A stretch of 64,000 nt of DNA from Thermohalobaculum sp951813525 (GTDB taxonomy: Bacteria; Pseudomonadota; Alphaproteobacteria; Rhodobacterales; Rhodobacteraceae), in the NCBI GenBank assembly GCA_951813525.2, contig CATOTJ020000001.1, positions 1,178,001 through 1,242,000 of the forward strand, in the 5' to 3' direction. Below the pieces are notes generated by a model. That model was not told the origin of the DNA, did no database searches, and worked only from the letters and a program-made list of their open reading frames with translations. Below are positions 8,758 to 17,868 of the stretch, piece by piece. The first letter of the stretch is position 1; each line of letters starts with the position of its first letter. Made by a program: the position numbers and the translations under genes.

Positions 8758-10520
8758 GCTGCTGCCCTCACAAGGTGCCCTGGACCGACCTCGATCAGAC
8801 CCGGCGCAGCCTCGCCACGATAGCCAAAAGGTTCGGGCCAGCTTTCAGGCGCGCCCGCCCCAGCGGCGACTGCGGTAAGGTCAAGTTTCGCATCGACATC
8901 CGGTTCCGGGCTGGCCGCTATCAACGCACGGGTATAGGGGTGGCGCGGGTCATTGAAGATTGCTTCAGTCGCGCCTTCTTCCACAACGCGGCCCCGGCGC
9001 ATCACCATCACGCGATCGGCGATTTTGGCGACGACGGCCAAGTCGTGGCTGATGAAGAGATAGCTAAGCCCCATCTCGACCCGGAGTTCGTCCAGAAGTT
9101 CCAGTACTTCGCGCTGAACCGATACATCCAGCGCCGAAGTCGGTTCGTCACAAACCAGCAATTCCGGTTGCAGGGCGAGGGCCCGGGCAATCGCAATGCG
9201 CTGACGTTGCCCGCCTGAAAACGCATGAGGGAAACGCGCCAGATGATCGGTCGAGAGGCCGACGCGGCCCATCAGATAAGCCGCGCGCTCGCGGCGCTCG
9301 GCCCGGGTGCCGACGCTGTGAATTTTCATCGGTTCGGTCAGGATATCCTGAACCGACATGCGCGGGCTTAGCGACGCATAGGGGTCCTGAAAGACCATCT
9401 GCGCGCGGCGCCGGAAGGCTGTCAGAGCCTCGCCGCGAAGATCCATGACATTCTGCTTGACCCCATCGCGCCCGCAGAATTCGATTTTTGCGCCGTCATC
9501 CGGACGTTCGGCCCGTAACAGAATTTTGGCAACCGTCGACTTGCCGGAACCGGATTCGCCGACGACAGCAAGCGTCTGTCCGCGTTCCAATTCCATGCGG
9601 AAATCCGACAGCGCCACAACCGGCGGGTCCGACGCGCCGAATGTGCGGCTTCGCCCGGGATAGGTCTTCGACAACCCACTGGCCTGCAGGATCAGATCCC
9701 GGCCAGGTTCGGCATGGCCGGCCACATCATGTGGCACAGTCGGCGCCGCGGCGATCAAGGCGCGCGTATATCCATGCCCCGGCTCGGACAGCACGGTGCG
9801 GGTATCACCGCTTTCAACGACCTTCCCCTTGCGCATGACAACGACATGGTCCGCCATATTCGCGACAACGCCCAGATCATGGGTGATCAGGATCACCGCA
9901 GTATTGTGGTCGCGCCGCAGGCGGTTCAACATGTTCAGCACTATCGCCTGCGTGGTGACATCCAGGGCGGTGGTCGGCTCGTCCGCCACAACGACCGCCG
10001 GATTGCCGACCATGGCCATTGCGATCACCGCACGTTGACGCAGCCCACCGGACAATTCAAACGGATAGGCGTGCCAGGCCGCCTCGGGATTTGGAAAGCC
10101 AACCTCTTCGAACATTTCAAGCACGGTCTTTTTGACCGGACCTTTGAAATTGTGAATGCGCAGAACCTCGGCAACCTGGTTGCCGACGCGGTGCAGCGGC
10201 GACAGGGCGCTCATCGGCTCCTGGAAAATCATCGAAACCTGGGTGCCGCGCACATTGCGCATGTCCCGGTCTTTCATATGAAACAGATCAATCTTGTCCG
10301 GACCCTGCCCGAACATCGCTGTCCCGTTGCGGATCGAAGCGGCCTTCGGCAACAGATGCATCAGCGATTTACCGGTCAAGGTCTTGCCAGAACCGGATTC
10401 GCCCACCAAAGCAAGCACTTCACCCGGTTGCAGGTCAAAGGAGACGCCATCGACGACCGGCGGGATCTTTGCCGCCGGGCCAAATCCTAATGTCAGGTCC
10501 TTGACGGACAAGAGTGGCAT
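8754..10520 (-). CDS. fused dual ABC ATPase (DppD-DppF type)
   Basis: Cytoplasmic ATPase of 588 residues with two complete nucleotide-binding domains, so it replaces separate DppD and DppF. Domain 1 has Walker A GESGSGKT at residues 40-47, signature LSGGLRQR and Walker B VVVADEPTTALD. Domain 2 has GESGSGKS near residue 325, signature FSGGQRQR and LLVCDEPTSALD. Each domain is followed by the oligopeptide-family C-terminal extension (HPYTRALIAASPEPD in domain 2). The start at 10520 is set by a strong GGAGGG ribosome site seven bases upstream; the frame is open 80 codons further but without start support. It is first gene of the transporter-cupin-aldolase operon; the preceding 103 bases probably hold its promoter. 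Confidence 0.9.
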   Translation of the reverse strand: MPLLSVKDLTLGFGPAAKIPPVVDGVSFDLQPGEVLALVGESGSGKTLTGKSLMHLLPKAASIRNGTAMFGQGPDKIDLFHMKDRDMRNVRGTQVSMIFQEPMSALSPLHRVGNQVAEVLRIHNFKGPVKKTVLEMFEEVGFPNPEAAWHAYPFELSGGLRQRAVIAMAMVGNPAVVVADEPTTALDVTTQAIVLNMLNRLRRDHNTAVILITHDLGVVANMADHVVVMRKGKVVESGDTRTVLSEPGHGYTRALIAAAPTVPHDVAGHAEPGRDLILQASGLSKTYPGRSRTFGASDPPVVALSDFRMELERGQTLAVVGESGSGKSTVAKILLRAERPDDGAKIEFCGRDGVKQNVMDLRGEALTAFRRRAQMVFQDPYASLSPRMSVQDILTEPMKIHSVGTRAERRERAAYLMGRVGLSTDHLARFPHAFSGGQRQRIAIARALALQPELLVCDEPTSALDVSVQREVLELLDELRVEMGLSYLFISHDLAVVAKIADRVMVMRRGRVVEEGATEAIFNDPRHPYTRALIAASPEPDVDAKLDLTAVAAGAGAPESWPEPFGYRGEAAPGLIEVGPGHLVRAAA

Positions 10521-10623
10521 TCCACATCCCTCCCCGGGGGGTCCGGACAGACAATGCGACAGGCGGATTGGTCCCGCAAGTGAGGAATGTGCCGTCAGGA
10601 ACCTATACGATGGCGTGGAACCT

Positions 10624-11406
10624 TCAGACAGGCAATGACGGCGCCTCGTTTGAAAGCCGTCTGCCGCGCAACGATCGGGCCATCTGTTGGATCGGCGCAT
10701 AATCGGTAGCGTCTGCATCCAAGACCGCAACTGGCAGCCCAGCGCCCATGGCCGCCGCACATCCCGCTGCCAAAGCTGCCCGCAAATCCGGGATCAACGC
10801 TGTGTTCGCTTTGGCCGTGATAAATGGCAAGGCGGGCATCGACGGCGTCTGATCCATGACGTGCAGCGCTGCCGCAGCCCCAGGTTCGATCTGCTGAAAC
10901 AGCGCCCATGCAACAGCATCCACGGCAGCAATATCAGCCTTGTCGTCCGCAACCATCAGGGCAGATCGGCGATGACTGCCCGACACCACAACAGACCCAA
11001 AGTAAGTGTCGGTACCCGCTGCGTCCGCCAGCGCATGGCACCCAGACTGACTGCCAAATTCATTCACAGCGCCCCGGGATCCGCGGAACTGGTTCAGCGT
11101 CGTCCCAGCACCCTTCCGGCAAACCAGAATAGAACAATAGTCGCCATTCCGAGCGCCTGGCAGGCCGTAATCGGGGCGGGCGACCACGACAGCGTCGCCG
11201 CAGCGGCCGGTCACAAATGGTAATCCGCAAGTCTGACCCAATAACAATCCCGGGTCGGTCCAAACCGCCGCCCCGGATCGATCGCGGGTCAGTTGCCCTG
11301 GTGCGTCGACGCCAGCGCCGCGCAAGTGATCCCGAACAACGATCCAGAACGCGTCGCATTGCCCCTGAACCTCGGGCCAGTCATACATCGGCAACGCGGC
11401 GATCAC
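10624..11406 (-). CDS. PhnD-like phosphate/phosphonate-type binding protein without signal peptide
   Basis: Protein of 260 residues resembling the PhnD/SsuA-type solute-binding fold: an early MIAALPMYDWPE, a mid region LPGARNGDYCSILVCRKG, and late HVMDQTPSMPALPFITAK. No permease or ATPase of that transporter class is nearby. The GTG start at 11406 was chosen because it overlaps the desaturase stop as GTGA and begins directly with the first conserved strand. With this start there is no signal peptide, so the product should be cytoplasmic and may sense rather than transport an anion-like ligand. Longer upstream starts would read through the desaturase C-terminus. The family match is from the general pattern, so moderate confidence. 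Confidence 0.65.
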   Translation of the reverse strand: MIAALPMYDWPEVQGQCDAFWIVVRDHLRGAGVDAPGQLTRDRSGAAVWTDPGLLLGQTCGLPFVTGRCGDAVVVARPDYGLPGARNGDYCSILVCRKGAGTTLNQFRGSRGAVNEFGSQSGCHALADAAGTDTYFGSVVVSGSHRRSALMVADDKADIAAVDAVAWALFQQIEPGAAAALHVMDQTPSMPALPFITAKANTALIPDLRAALAAGCAAAMGAGLPVAVLDADATDYAPIQQMARSLRGRRLSNEAPSLPV

Positions 11407-12341
11407 GATCGATCCTGAGGGCGTCCCAAATGCATTTCGGGATGAACCAACGGTTCGCGGCGGCGCAAACCCCAACGGCGCACGACCTCGCCATAGCCGC
11501 GGATTACGTACCCGCCATTGCGCTCCAGCACGCGGTCACGTTCGGCCCGCCAGATTTGCCCCAACCGGTACCAAGGCGCCGAGGGTCGCTGGTGGTGAAC
11601 GGAATGGAAGTTATTGTTGAGGAACAGCAATCGCCAGAACAGCGATGCCTCGACAATCGCCGTGCGGTGCAGTGTCTCATCCGCGGCGCGGTGTTCGATA
11701 AAGGACCGGACCATGATCAGCGACATTCCAGGATACGCGATCAGCAGAATATAGATCCAAAGCGGTATCCCGGTCGCCAACACGATCAGCAAAACAGCGC
11801 CTAGCCCTAGGCCATGACGCAGCCAGGCGCCCTGAACGGCGCGGTCGCCATTGCGCATCAACGCGATCTCGGTTCGCCAAAATCTCTGCATCGCCAACGC
11901 CGGTCCAAGCAGCATCCGGCCGACAAATGTACCGTTTGCGACGAACAATGATCGGCGTATCACACAGAACCGCCCCCATGTTTCGGGCAGCAGATAGAAA
12001 CTCTCGGGGTCGTCATAGGGATCGGTCAGACGTTCGTCGTGGTGGTGTTTGAGGTGCAGATCCCGAAAGCGGCGGAAAGGGACAAAAAGGCCGACCGGCA
12101 ACGACACCAGTATTTCATTGATCACAGCGTTGCGGGTCGGATGACCATGCAAGATCTCGTGTTGCAGGGATGAATGCATCGCGGTGGCAATCGCTGCAGG
12201 CGCAACGATCAGAAGACCCAGACTGTCCCACATCAAAAGGCATGCAATCCACAATGCGTGGGCGCCGATCAACGCAAGCCAGGTAGGCCACTCAAAATGT
12301 CTGCGCCCGGCGTACCGGTTTGCTCCGTCCAATCTGTCCAT
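11403..12341 (-). CDS. membrane fatty-acid desaturase family protein
   Basis: Integral membrane di-iron desaturase/hydroxylase family, 312 residues. All three histidine boxes are visible: HEILHGH at 61-67, HLKHHH at about 96-101, and HSVHH near residue 250. Four or five hydrophobic helices flank them, including WLALIGAHALWIACLLMW. Such enzymes oxidise acyl chains, carotenoids or other lipids using O2; the substrate is not clear. The stop overlaps the GTG of the PhnD-like gene, giving an unexpected pair. It is divergent from the helicase gene with 80 bases between starts. Confidence 0.82.
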   Translation of the reverse strand: MDRLDGANRYAGRRHFEWPTWLALIGAHALWIACLLMWDSLGLLIVAPAAIATAMHSSLQHEILHGHPTRNAVINEILVSLPVGLFVPFRRFRDLHLKHHHDERLTDPYDDPESFYLLPETWGRFCVIRRSLFVANGTFVGRMLLGPALAMQRFWRTEIALMRNGDRAVQGAWLRHGLGLGAVLLIVLATGIPLWIYILLIAYPGMSLIMVRSFIEHRAADETLHRTAIVEASLFWRLLFLNNNFHSVHHQRPSAPWYRLGQIWRAERDRVLERNGGYVIRGYGEVVRRWGLRRREPLVHPEMHLGRPQDRS

Positions 12342-12421
12342 GGTATCTCCCGCCCCCTTAATTCACCGGCGCGGCGCGGGCGTCTTGTCCGTTTTCGCCC
12401 ATCAGATGTCGGATTTGTGAC

Positions 12422-14845
12422 ATGACGGCCGAAGCGGACGCATTGTTGCCGGAACCCTTTGCCGGTTGGTTCGCCGGGCGCGGATGGACGCTTCACCCCC
12501 ATCAGCGTGCGCTGCTGGATCGGGCCGATCGGGACATGTTGCTGGTGGCGCCGACCGGCGCCGGGAAAACACTGGCGGGATTTCTGCCGACGTTGATCGA
12601 TATCGCCGCCCGGGACGGCACCGGCTTGCACACGCTTTACGTTTCCCCGCTGAAGGCATTGGCCGCCGATATCGGGCGTAACCTGCGCACCCCGGTCGGC
12701 GAGATGGGATTGAAGTTCCGTATCGAAGACCGAACCGGCGATACGTCTGCAAGCCAGAAATCGCGCCAGCGTGTCGACCCCCCGGATATTCTGCTGACAA
12801 CCCCGGAGAGCCTGGCCCTGCTGTTGTCGCAAAAAGAAGCGGCGCGCATTTTTCGCAGTTTGCGCCGTATCGTGGTGGACGAAATTCACGCTTTGGCCGG
12901 TGGTAAGCGCGGCGATCAACTGTCCCTTGGTCTGGCCCGATTGCGCGCGCTGGCGCCTGACGCTCGGATCGCAGCATTGTCTGCGACTGTCGAGAATGCG
13001 GATGAGCTGGCCGAATGGCTGGCCCCGGCAACCGAGATTTATCATGCAGACCCCGGGCCAGATCCGGAGATTGGTATTCTGACCGATGCGGGCGATCCGC
13101 CATGGGGCGGGATGGGCGGGCGTTATGCGGCCCCCGCGGTGATGGAGGAGATCCGCCGGAACCGCACAACGATTGTTTTCATCAACACCCGTGCACAGGC
13201 CGAGCTGTTCTTTAGGTCGCTATGGGCGCAGAACAGGGACAACCTGCCCATCGGATTGCATCACGGTTCGTTGGCAATCGAGGCTCGCAAGAAGGTTGAA
13301 GCCGCCATGGCGGCGGGCGCGTTGCGCGCGGTTGTGGCGACCGGTTCGCTGGATCTGGGGTTGGATTGGGGGGATGTCGATCTGGTTATTCAGGTCGGCG
13401 CACCGAAAAACGTCAAACGATTGGTGCAGCGGATCGGGCGGGCGAACCACACCTATGACGCACCGTCGCGCGCGCTGCTGGTGCCCGCAAACAGGTTCGA
13501 AGTGCTGGAGTGTCATGCCGCCCTGGACGCGGTGCGCGAGGGGGCATTGGATCCTGAGCCACTGCCTCCGGGCGGGCGCGACGTGCTGTGCCAGCATATG
13601 CTGTTGCTTGCGTGTGCCGACGATTTCGATGCTGACGAGCTTTACCAAGAAATCACCGCCGCAGGCGCGTTTCGCACGCTCGACCGGGATCAGTTCGACC
13701 GCTGCCTGGAATTTTGTGCGACCGGCGGGTACGCGCTGCGCGCCTATCCGCAATGGCAACGTTTGGTGCAGCGCTCAAATGGCCGGTGGGGACTGCGCGA
13801 TCCCAGATCCGCCGCCAGATTGCGCATGAACGCGGGCACGATCGTTGCCGAGGAGTATATGAAGGTCCGCATGGGCCGTGGCCGGGGCGGTCCGATGCTG
13901 GGCGAGGTCGAGGAGGCGTTTGCCGCAACGCTGACCCCAGGAGACACCTTTCTGATCGGCGGTCAGGTCGTGCAATATGACGCGGTGCGCGAGACGACGC
14001 TTCAAGTGTCGCCCGCATCCGCGCGCGAGCCGAAGATCGCGGTTTTTTCCGGAACCAAACTGGCCATGTCGACCCTGCTGTCCCATCGGGTCATGGGATT
14101 GCTGGCCGACCCCTCGCGCTGGGGGCCACTGCCGCCGCCCGTTCGCGAATGGCTTGAGTTGCAGCGCCAATATGCCGAGCTGCCACAACCCGATCGCCTG
14201 ATGATCGAAAGTTTCCCGGTCGGCGCGCGCCACCACACTGCCGTTTATGCCTTTGCTGGGCGGAATGCGAACCAGACGCTTGGCCTGTTGTTGTCACAAC
14301 GGATGGAAGAGGCTGGCCTGGCGCCGCAGGGATTTTTGGCGAACGACTACGCACTGTTGTTATGGGGGCGACGCCCACTGGAGGATGCTGCAACGTTGCT
14401 GGGCGCCGAGGGCCTGACGGAAGGCTTCGAGGATTGGTTGGCCGGAAATACGGTGATGAAACGCACCTTTCGCAATACCGCCATCGTTGCGGGATTGATC
14501 GAACGCAATGTCATGGGCAAACGTAAATCCGGCCGCCAGACCGCCTTTTCGTCGGACATTCTCTATGACACTTTGCGCCGCTATGATCCCGATCATCTGC
14601 TGATGGAGATCACGAGGGAGGAAGCTTTGCGCGGCCTGGTCGATTTCGGAAGGATCGAAGAGATGCTCGATCGCTCGTCAGGGCGCGTCGATCACGTGCG
14701 GGTCGATCGGCTGACCCCGTTGGCAGCGCCGCTTATGTTAGAAGTCGGGCGCGTGCCTGTTCGGGGCGGCACGGCAGAGGAAGAAGTGTTGTCAGAACAC
14801 GCCGATCTGTTGTCCGAGTTGATGCCGGGCCTGTCCGATGGGTGA
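12422..14845 (+). CDS. Lhr-like DEXH helicase, ligase-associated DNA damage response type
   Basis: Superfamily 2 DNA helicase of 807 residues, matching the short Lhr-type helicases annotated as ligase-associated DNA damage response helicases. Motif I APTGAGKT at 43-50, TTPES, DEIH at 153-156, SATVEN, then the second RecA domain with the VQRIGRANH motif VI. The C-terminal part contains the winged-helix and DEAD/H-associated region (DPDHLLMEITREEALRGL). In many bacteria the gene sits beside ligD and the phosphoesterase pdeM; neither is adjacent here. It overlaps the next gene by eight bases. The start ATG follows GTG-ACATG closely with no strong ribosome site. Confidence 0.87.
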   Translation: MTAEADALLPEPFAGWFAGRGWTLHPHQRALLDRADRDMLLVAPTGAGKTLAGFLPTLIDIAARDGTGLHTLYVSPLKALAADIGRNLRTPVGEMGLKFRIEDRTGDTSASQKSRQRVDPPDILLTTPESLALLLSQKEAARIFRSLRRIVVDEIHALAGGKRGDQLSLGLARLRALAPDARIAALSATVENADELAEWLAPATEIYHADPGPDPEIGILTDAGDPPWGGMGGRYAAPAVMEEIRRNRTTIVFINTRAQAELFFRSLWAQNRDNLPIGLHHGSLAIEARKKVEAAMAAGALRAVVATGSLDLGLDWGDVDLVIQVGAPKNVKRLVQRIGRANHTYDAPSRALLVPANRFEVLECHAALDAVREGALDPEPLPPGGRDVLCQHMLLLACADDFDADELYQEITAAGAFRTLDRDQFDRCLEFCATGGYALRAYPQWQRLVQRSNGRWGLRDPRSAARLRMNAGTIVAEEYMKVRMGRGRGGPMLGEVEEAFAATLTPGDTFLIGGQVVQYDAVRETTLQVSPASAREPKIAVFSGTKLAMSTLLSHRVMGLLADPSRWGPLPPPVREWLELQRQYAELPQPDRLMIESFPVGARHHTAVYAFAGRNANQTLGLLLSQRMEEAGLAPQGFLANDYALLLWGRRPLEDAATLLGAEGLTEGFEDWLAGNTVMKRTFRNTAIVAGLIERNVMGKRKSGRQTAFSSDILYDTLRRYDPDHLLMEITREEALRGLVDFGRIEEMLDRSSGRVDHVRVDRLTPLAAPLMLEVGRVPVRGGTAEEEVLSEHADLLSELMPGLSDG

Positions 14846-16034
14846 AGCGCCCGGCAAAACAGACCCCGAAACGCTGGACCGCGAGATCGCCGAGTATCTT
14901 GTTCGACTGACCAAAGAGGAGGCGCCGGAAATTCGCGCCCGGATCATGGGAAACCTCGCCCGGCGCATGAATTGGATCGGACGTTTCGATCAGGCGGAAC
15001 GTCTGATGGATCGGGCGTTAATGCTGTCGCCGGATGACCCCACGCTATTGCGCAGTTCGGGATTGGCGCTGTTCGGTGCCGGGCGCTGGGCAGAGGGGCT
15101 CGCGCTGTACGACCGGGGCCGCTGGCAACTGGAGGACCATCAAAAATTCCGCCGCGCCTTTCCGCACGCAGAATGGCAGGGCGAAGCTGTTGCCGGGAAA
15201 AACCTGCTGCTTTGGGCCGAGCAGGGTGTCGGAGATCAGATCATGCAGGCCCGGGTGATCGAACCGTTGCGGGAGGCTGGTGCAAATATAACGGTCGAAT
15301 GCGATCCGCGTCTGCACCCGCTGCTCGCACGATCCTATGACGATCCGCCATTAGCGACCCAGACCGTGGATTTGCCGTCCGACCTAGTGAACGGCCCGTT
15401 CGATTTTCACGGATCGCTGTTCAGCGCCTGGCGCTGGGCCGATCTGACTGCGGCGGCGGATGCCTATTTGATCCCTGATCCGGATTTCCGCGCAGCGACC
15501 AAGCGTTCCTGGGACGCCCAGGGCTGGAGGCTGAATGTTGGCCTGTCGTGGCGCAGCACGGCGGTGGCCCGGGGCGGCGATCGCACATTGCCGCATGAAA
15601 TGCTGGCACCGCTGCTGCAACAGTCCGGTGCGACCTTTCATTCCCTACAATACGACGCAGATACCGCCGAGTCGACAGCCATCAGCCGGATGGCGAACCG
15701 ACCCCTGTGGCGGGCCAGTAACCTTGACCCACGCGTCGAGGTTGATCGCCTCGCAGCGATGGTCGCCGCCCTCGACCTTGTCATTTCTGCCGATATCACG
15801 ACGGTCCACATTGCAGGCGCGGTTGGCACCCCCTGTTGGGTGATTTTGCCAGCCGGGTCGGATTGGCGATGGGGCGATCAGGGCGAGCGGACGCCGCTTT
15901 ACAGTTGCTTACGGCTGTTCCGAAATCGGTGGTCCGGTTGGGGCGGTGTCGTGGCCGATGTGTCTGATGCCCTCGCTCGATGGTGTGCGGACAGCGTGGC
16001 CGCCGAATTACCCCCGAACCCGCCGGGCCGTTAA
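14838..16034 (+). CDS. TPR protein with glycosyltransferase-family-9-like C-terminal domain
   Basis: Protein of 398 residues. The first 110 residues contain helical TPR-like repeats (RFDQAERLMDRALMLSPDDPTLLRSSGLALFGAGRWAEG, residues about 52-90). The rest resembles heptosyltransferase-like GT-B folds: LLLWAEQGVGDQIMQARVIEPL, VGLSWRSTA, and the C-terminal ISADITTVHIAGAVGTPCWVILP, where TxxxHxAGAxGxP is the nucleotide-sugar end of the GT9 motif. No signal peptide. Similar TPR-GT proteins occur next to flagellin or cell-surface glycan genes, but the acceptor here is unknown. The start overlaps the helicase by eight bases, so the two are co-transcribed; a functional link is not evident. Confidence 0.72.
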   Translation: MGEAPGKTDPETLDREIAEYLVRLTKEEAPEIRARIMGNLARRMNWIGRFDQAERLMDRALMLSPDDPTLLRSSGLALFGAGRWAEGLALYDRGRWQLEDHQKFRRAFPHAEWQGEAVAGKNLLLWAEQGVGDQIMQARVIEPLREAGANITVECDPRLHPLLARSYDDPPLATQTVDLPSDLVNGPFDFHGSLFSAWRWADLTAAADAYLIPDPDFRAATKRSWDAQGWRLNVGLSWRSTAVARGGDRTLPHEMLAPLLQQSGATFHSLQYDADTAESTAISRMANRPLWRASNLDPRVEVDRLAAMVAALDLVISADITTVHIAGAVGTPCWVILPAGSDWRWGDQGERTPLYSCLRLFRNRWSGWGGVVADVSDALARWCADSVAAELPPNPPGR

Positions 16035-16173
16035 CACACCGTCGTTTACGATCTGTTAAGCTTTCAGGCAGCCAAAGCGTTAACCGACGAGTGATCCCTT
16101 CGTGCATAGGATGTCGTCAGAAGAACGAGCCAGAAGCCGCTCTCTATCTCCCGAGTTGCATCTGGGCCCGATC

Positions 16174-16803
16174 ATGTTGCGCCTTCTGTTCTTTGCCCTG
16201 TTGGCATGTGCGCCAGCACCGGCGTTTTCCGCTGGCACCTCGCAAACTGAAGGGCGCGCCCACAAGGGCCCGCGTGCCTATCACGAGATGTGCCGCCGCG
16301 ATCCAGGGTTGTGCGCTGGTGACCTTGCGGCGGCGCGCGATCCAGGCGCCGCCCCTGCCGCCAGTCTGACAAGCGTAACGTTTGCCGCGTTGCAGGACAT
16401 CAACGATCGGATCAATGCCAGGGTTCGCAGCGAAACAGATGCTGCGCTGTACGGCCTGTCTGATTTCTGGACGGCGGGGCATCATGCGGGCGATTGCGAA
16501 GACTATATGATCGCCAAGAAGATGGCACTGATCAGGCAGGGTTGGGCCGCAGATCAGCTGCTTTATGCAGTGGTTGAAGGGATCGAGACGCCGTACCATG
16601 CGGTCCTGATCGTGCGCACAGATCATGGCGATCTGGTCTTGGACAACTTGCGGCACGATGTGAGGCCTTGGGATCAGACCGGTTATCGCTTTGTGATCCG
16701 TCAGGCTGCCAACGACCCGTCTACCTGGGTACGCGTGCGCGAGCCCGCCACATTCGCGGCCCGCGGCGGCGATCCGCTTGACGCCATCCGGTCACGCCCC
16801 TAG
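16174..16803 (+). CDS. exported transglutaminase-like cysteine peptidase (BTLCP/LapG-like family)
   Basis: Periplasmic protein of 209 residues with a Sec signal MLRLLFFALLACAPAPAFSA. The start at 16174 is chosen because it opens the signal; the frame is open a further 24 codons upstream. The catalytic triad of the bacterial transglutaminase-like cysteine proteinases is complete: Cys108 in AGDCEDYMIAKK, His142 in TPYHAVLIVRT and Asp157 in DLVLDNL. LapG, the best-known member, cuts a giant surface adhesin under control of the c-di-GMP receptor LapD. Neither LapD nor a large adhesin is visible in this window, so the target is unknown. Followed after 34 bases by trpS. Confidence 0.8.
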   Translation: MLRLLFFALLACAPAPAFSAGTSQTEGRAHKGPRAYHEMCRRDPGLCAGDLAAARDPGAAPAASLTSVTFAALQDINDRINARVRSETDAALYGLSDFWTAGHHAGDCEDYMIAKKMALIRQGWAADQLLYAVVEGIETPYHAVLIVRTDHGDLVLDNLRHDVRPWDQTGYRFVIRQAANDPSTWVRVREPATFAARGGDPLDAIRSRP

Positions 16804-16837
16804 AGAAGCCCGGCACTTCCATCGGGAGCCTCGGGAC

Positions 16838-17860
16838 ATGACCCACACACCACGCGTATTTTCCGGCGTGCAGCCAACCGGCAGCCTGACGCTGGGCAAT
16901 TATCTGGGCGCGGTTAAACGCTTTGTCGAGTTGCAAGAAAGTGGAATGGAGACCGTCTATTGCATGGTCGATCTGCATGCGATCACGCAGTGGCAGGACC
17001 CGGCAGACGTGGCCCCGGCGACACGGCATGTCGCTGCCGCCTTTATGGCGTGCGGGCTGGATCCGGCGCGCTCGATCCTGTTCAACCAATCCCAGGTGCC
17101 CGCGCATGCCGAACTGGCCTGGATCTTCAATTGCGTGGTTCGCCTTGGCTGGCTGAACCGGATGACCCAGTTCAAGGACAAGGCTGGCAAGAACCGCGAA
17201 AATGCCAGCGGTGGTCTCTATATGTATCCGGCGCTGATGGCCGCCGATATTCTGATCTACAAAGCCACGCATGTCCCGGTCGGCGAGGATCAGAAGCAGC
17301 ACCTCGAGCTGACGCGCGACATCGCCACCAAGTTCAACAACGATTTCGGCTGCGAGGACTTCTTCCCGATCACCGAACCGGTTATCGGCGGGCCCGCGCC
17401 GCGGGTGATGAGCCTGCGCGACGGCACCAAGAAGATGTCAAAGTCCGACCCGTCCGATATGAGCCGGATCAACCTGACCGATGATGCGGACGCGATAGCA
17501 AGCAAAATTCGCAAGGCACGGACAGATCCAGAGCCGCTGCCTGACAGCCCCGAGGGGCTGAAGGACCGGGCCGAGGCCACTAACCTTGTTGGCATTTATG
17601 CGGCGCTGGCGGACATGACAGCCGAGCAGGTACTGACCCAATTCGGCGGACAAGGATTTGGTGCTTTCAAGCCCGCGCTGGCCGAAGTTGCAGTTGAACG
17701 AATGGCCCCGATCAATGCCGAAATGCGGCGCCTTGAAGCTGACCCGGCCGAGATCGACCGCATTCTTGGCGATGGCGCCGACCGGGCGGCAGCCCTTGCC
17801 GAACCCATCCTGGCCGAAACCTATGACAAGGTCGGCTTCATCCGGTCACGCCAGCGTTAA
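16838..17860 (+). CDS. trpS: tryptophan--tRNA ligase
   Basis: Class I aminoacyl-tRNA synthetase charging tRNA-Trp, 340 residues, normal length. The N-terminal FSGVQPTGSLTLGNYLGA contains the HIGH-equivalent region (TLGN), and the KMSKS loop is exact at residues 199-203 (KKMSKSDPSD). The C-terminal helical domain (VERMAPINAEMRRL) is complete. The ATG at 16838 was chosen because it begins the conserved MTHTPRVFSG and has a GGGAG site nine bases upstream. It is probably cotranscribed with the upstream peptidase. The stop lies eight bases from the end of a convergent gene. Confidence 0.95.
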   Translation: MTHTPRVFSGVQPTGSLTLGNYLGAVKRFVELQESGMETVYCMVDLHAITQWQDPADVAPATRHVAAAFMACGLDPARSILFNQSQVPAHAELAWIFNCVVRLGWLNRMTQFKDKAGKNRENASGGLYMYPALMAADILIYKATHVPVGEDQKQHLELTRDIATKFNNDFGCEDFFPITEPVIGGPAPRVMSLRDGTKKMSKSDPSDMSRINLTDDADAIASKIRKARTDPEPLPDSPEGLKDRAEATNLVGIYAALADMTAEQVLTQFGGQGFGAFKPALAEVAVERMAPINAEMRRLEADPAEIDRILGDGADRAAALAEPILAETYDKVGFIRSRQR

Positions 17861-17868
17861 AGCTGGGG

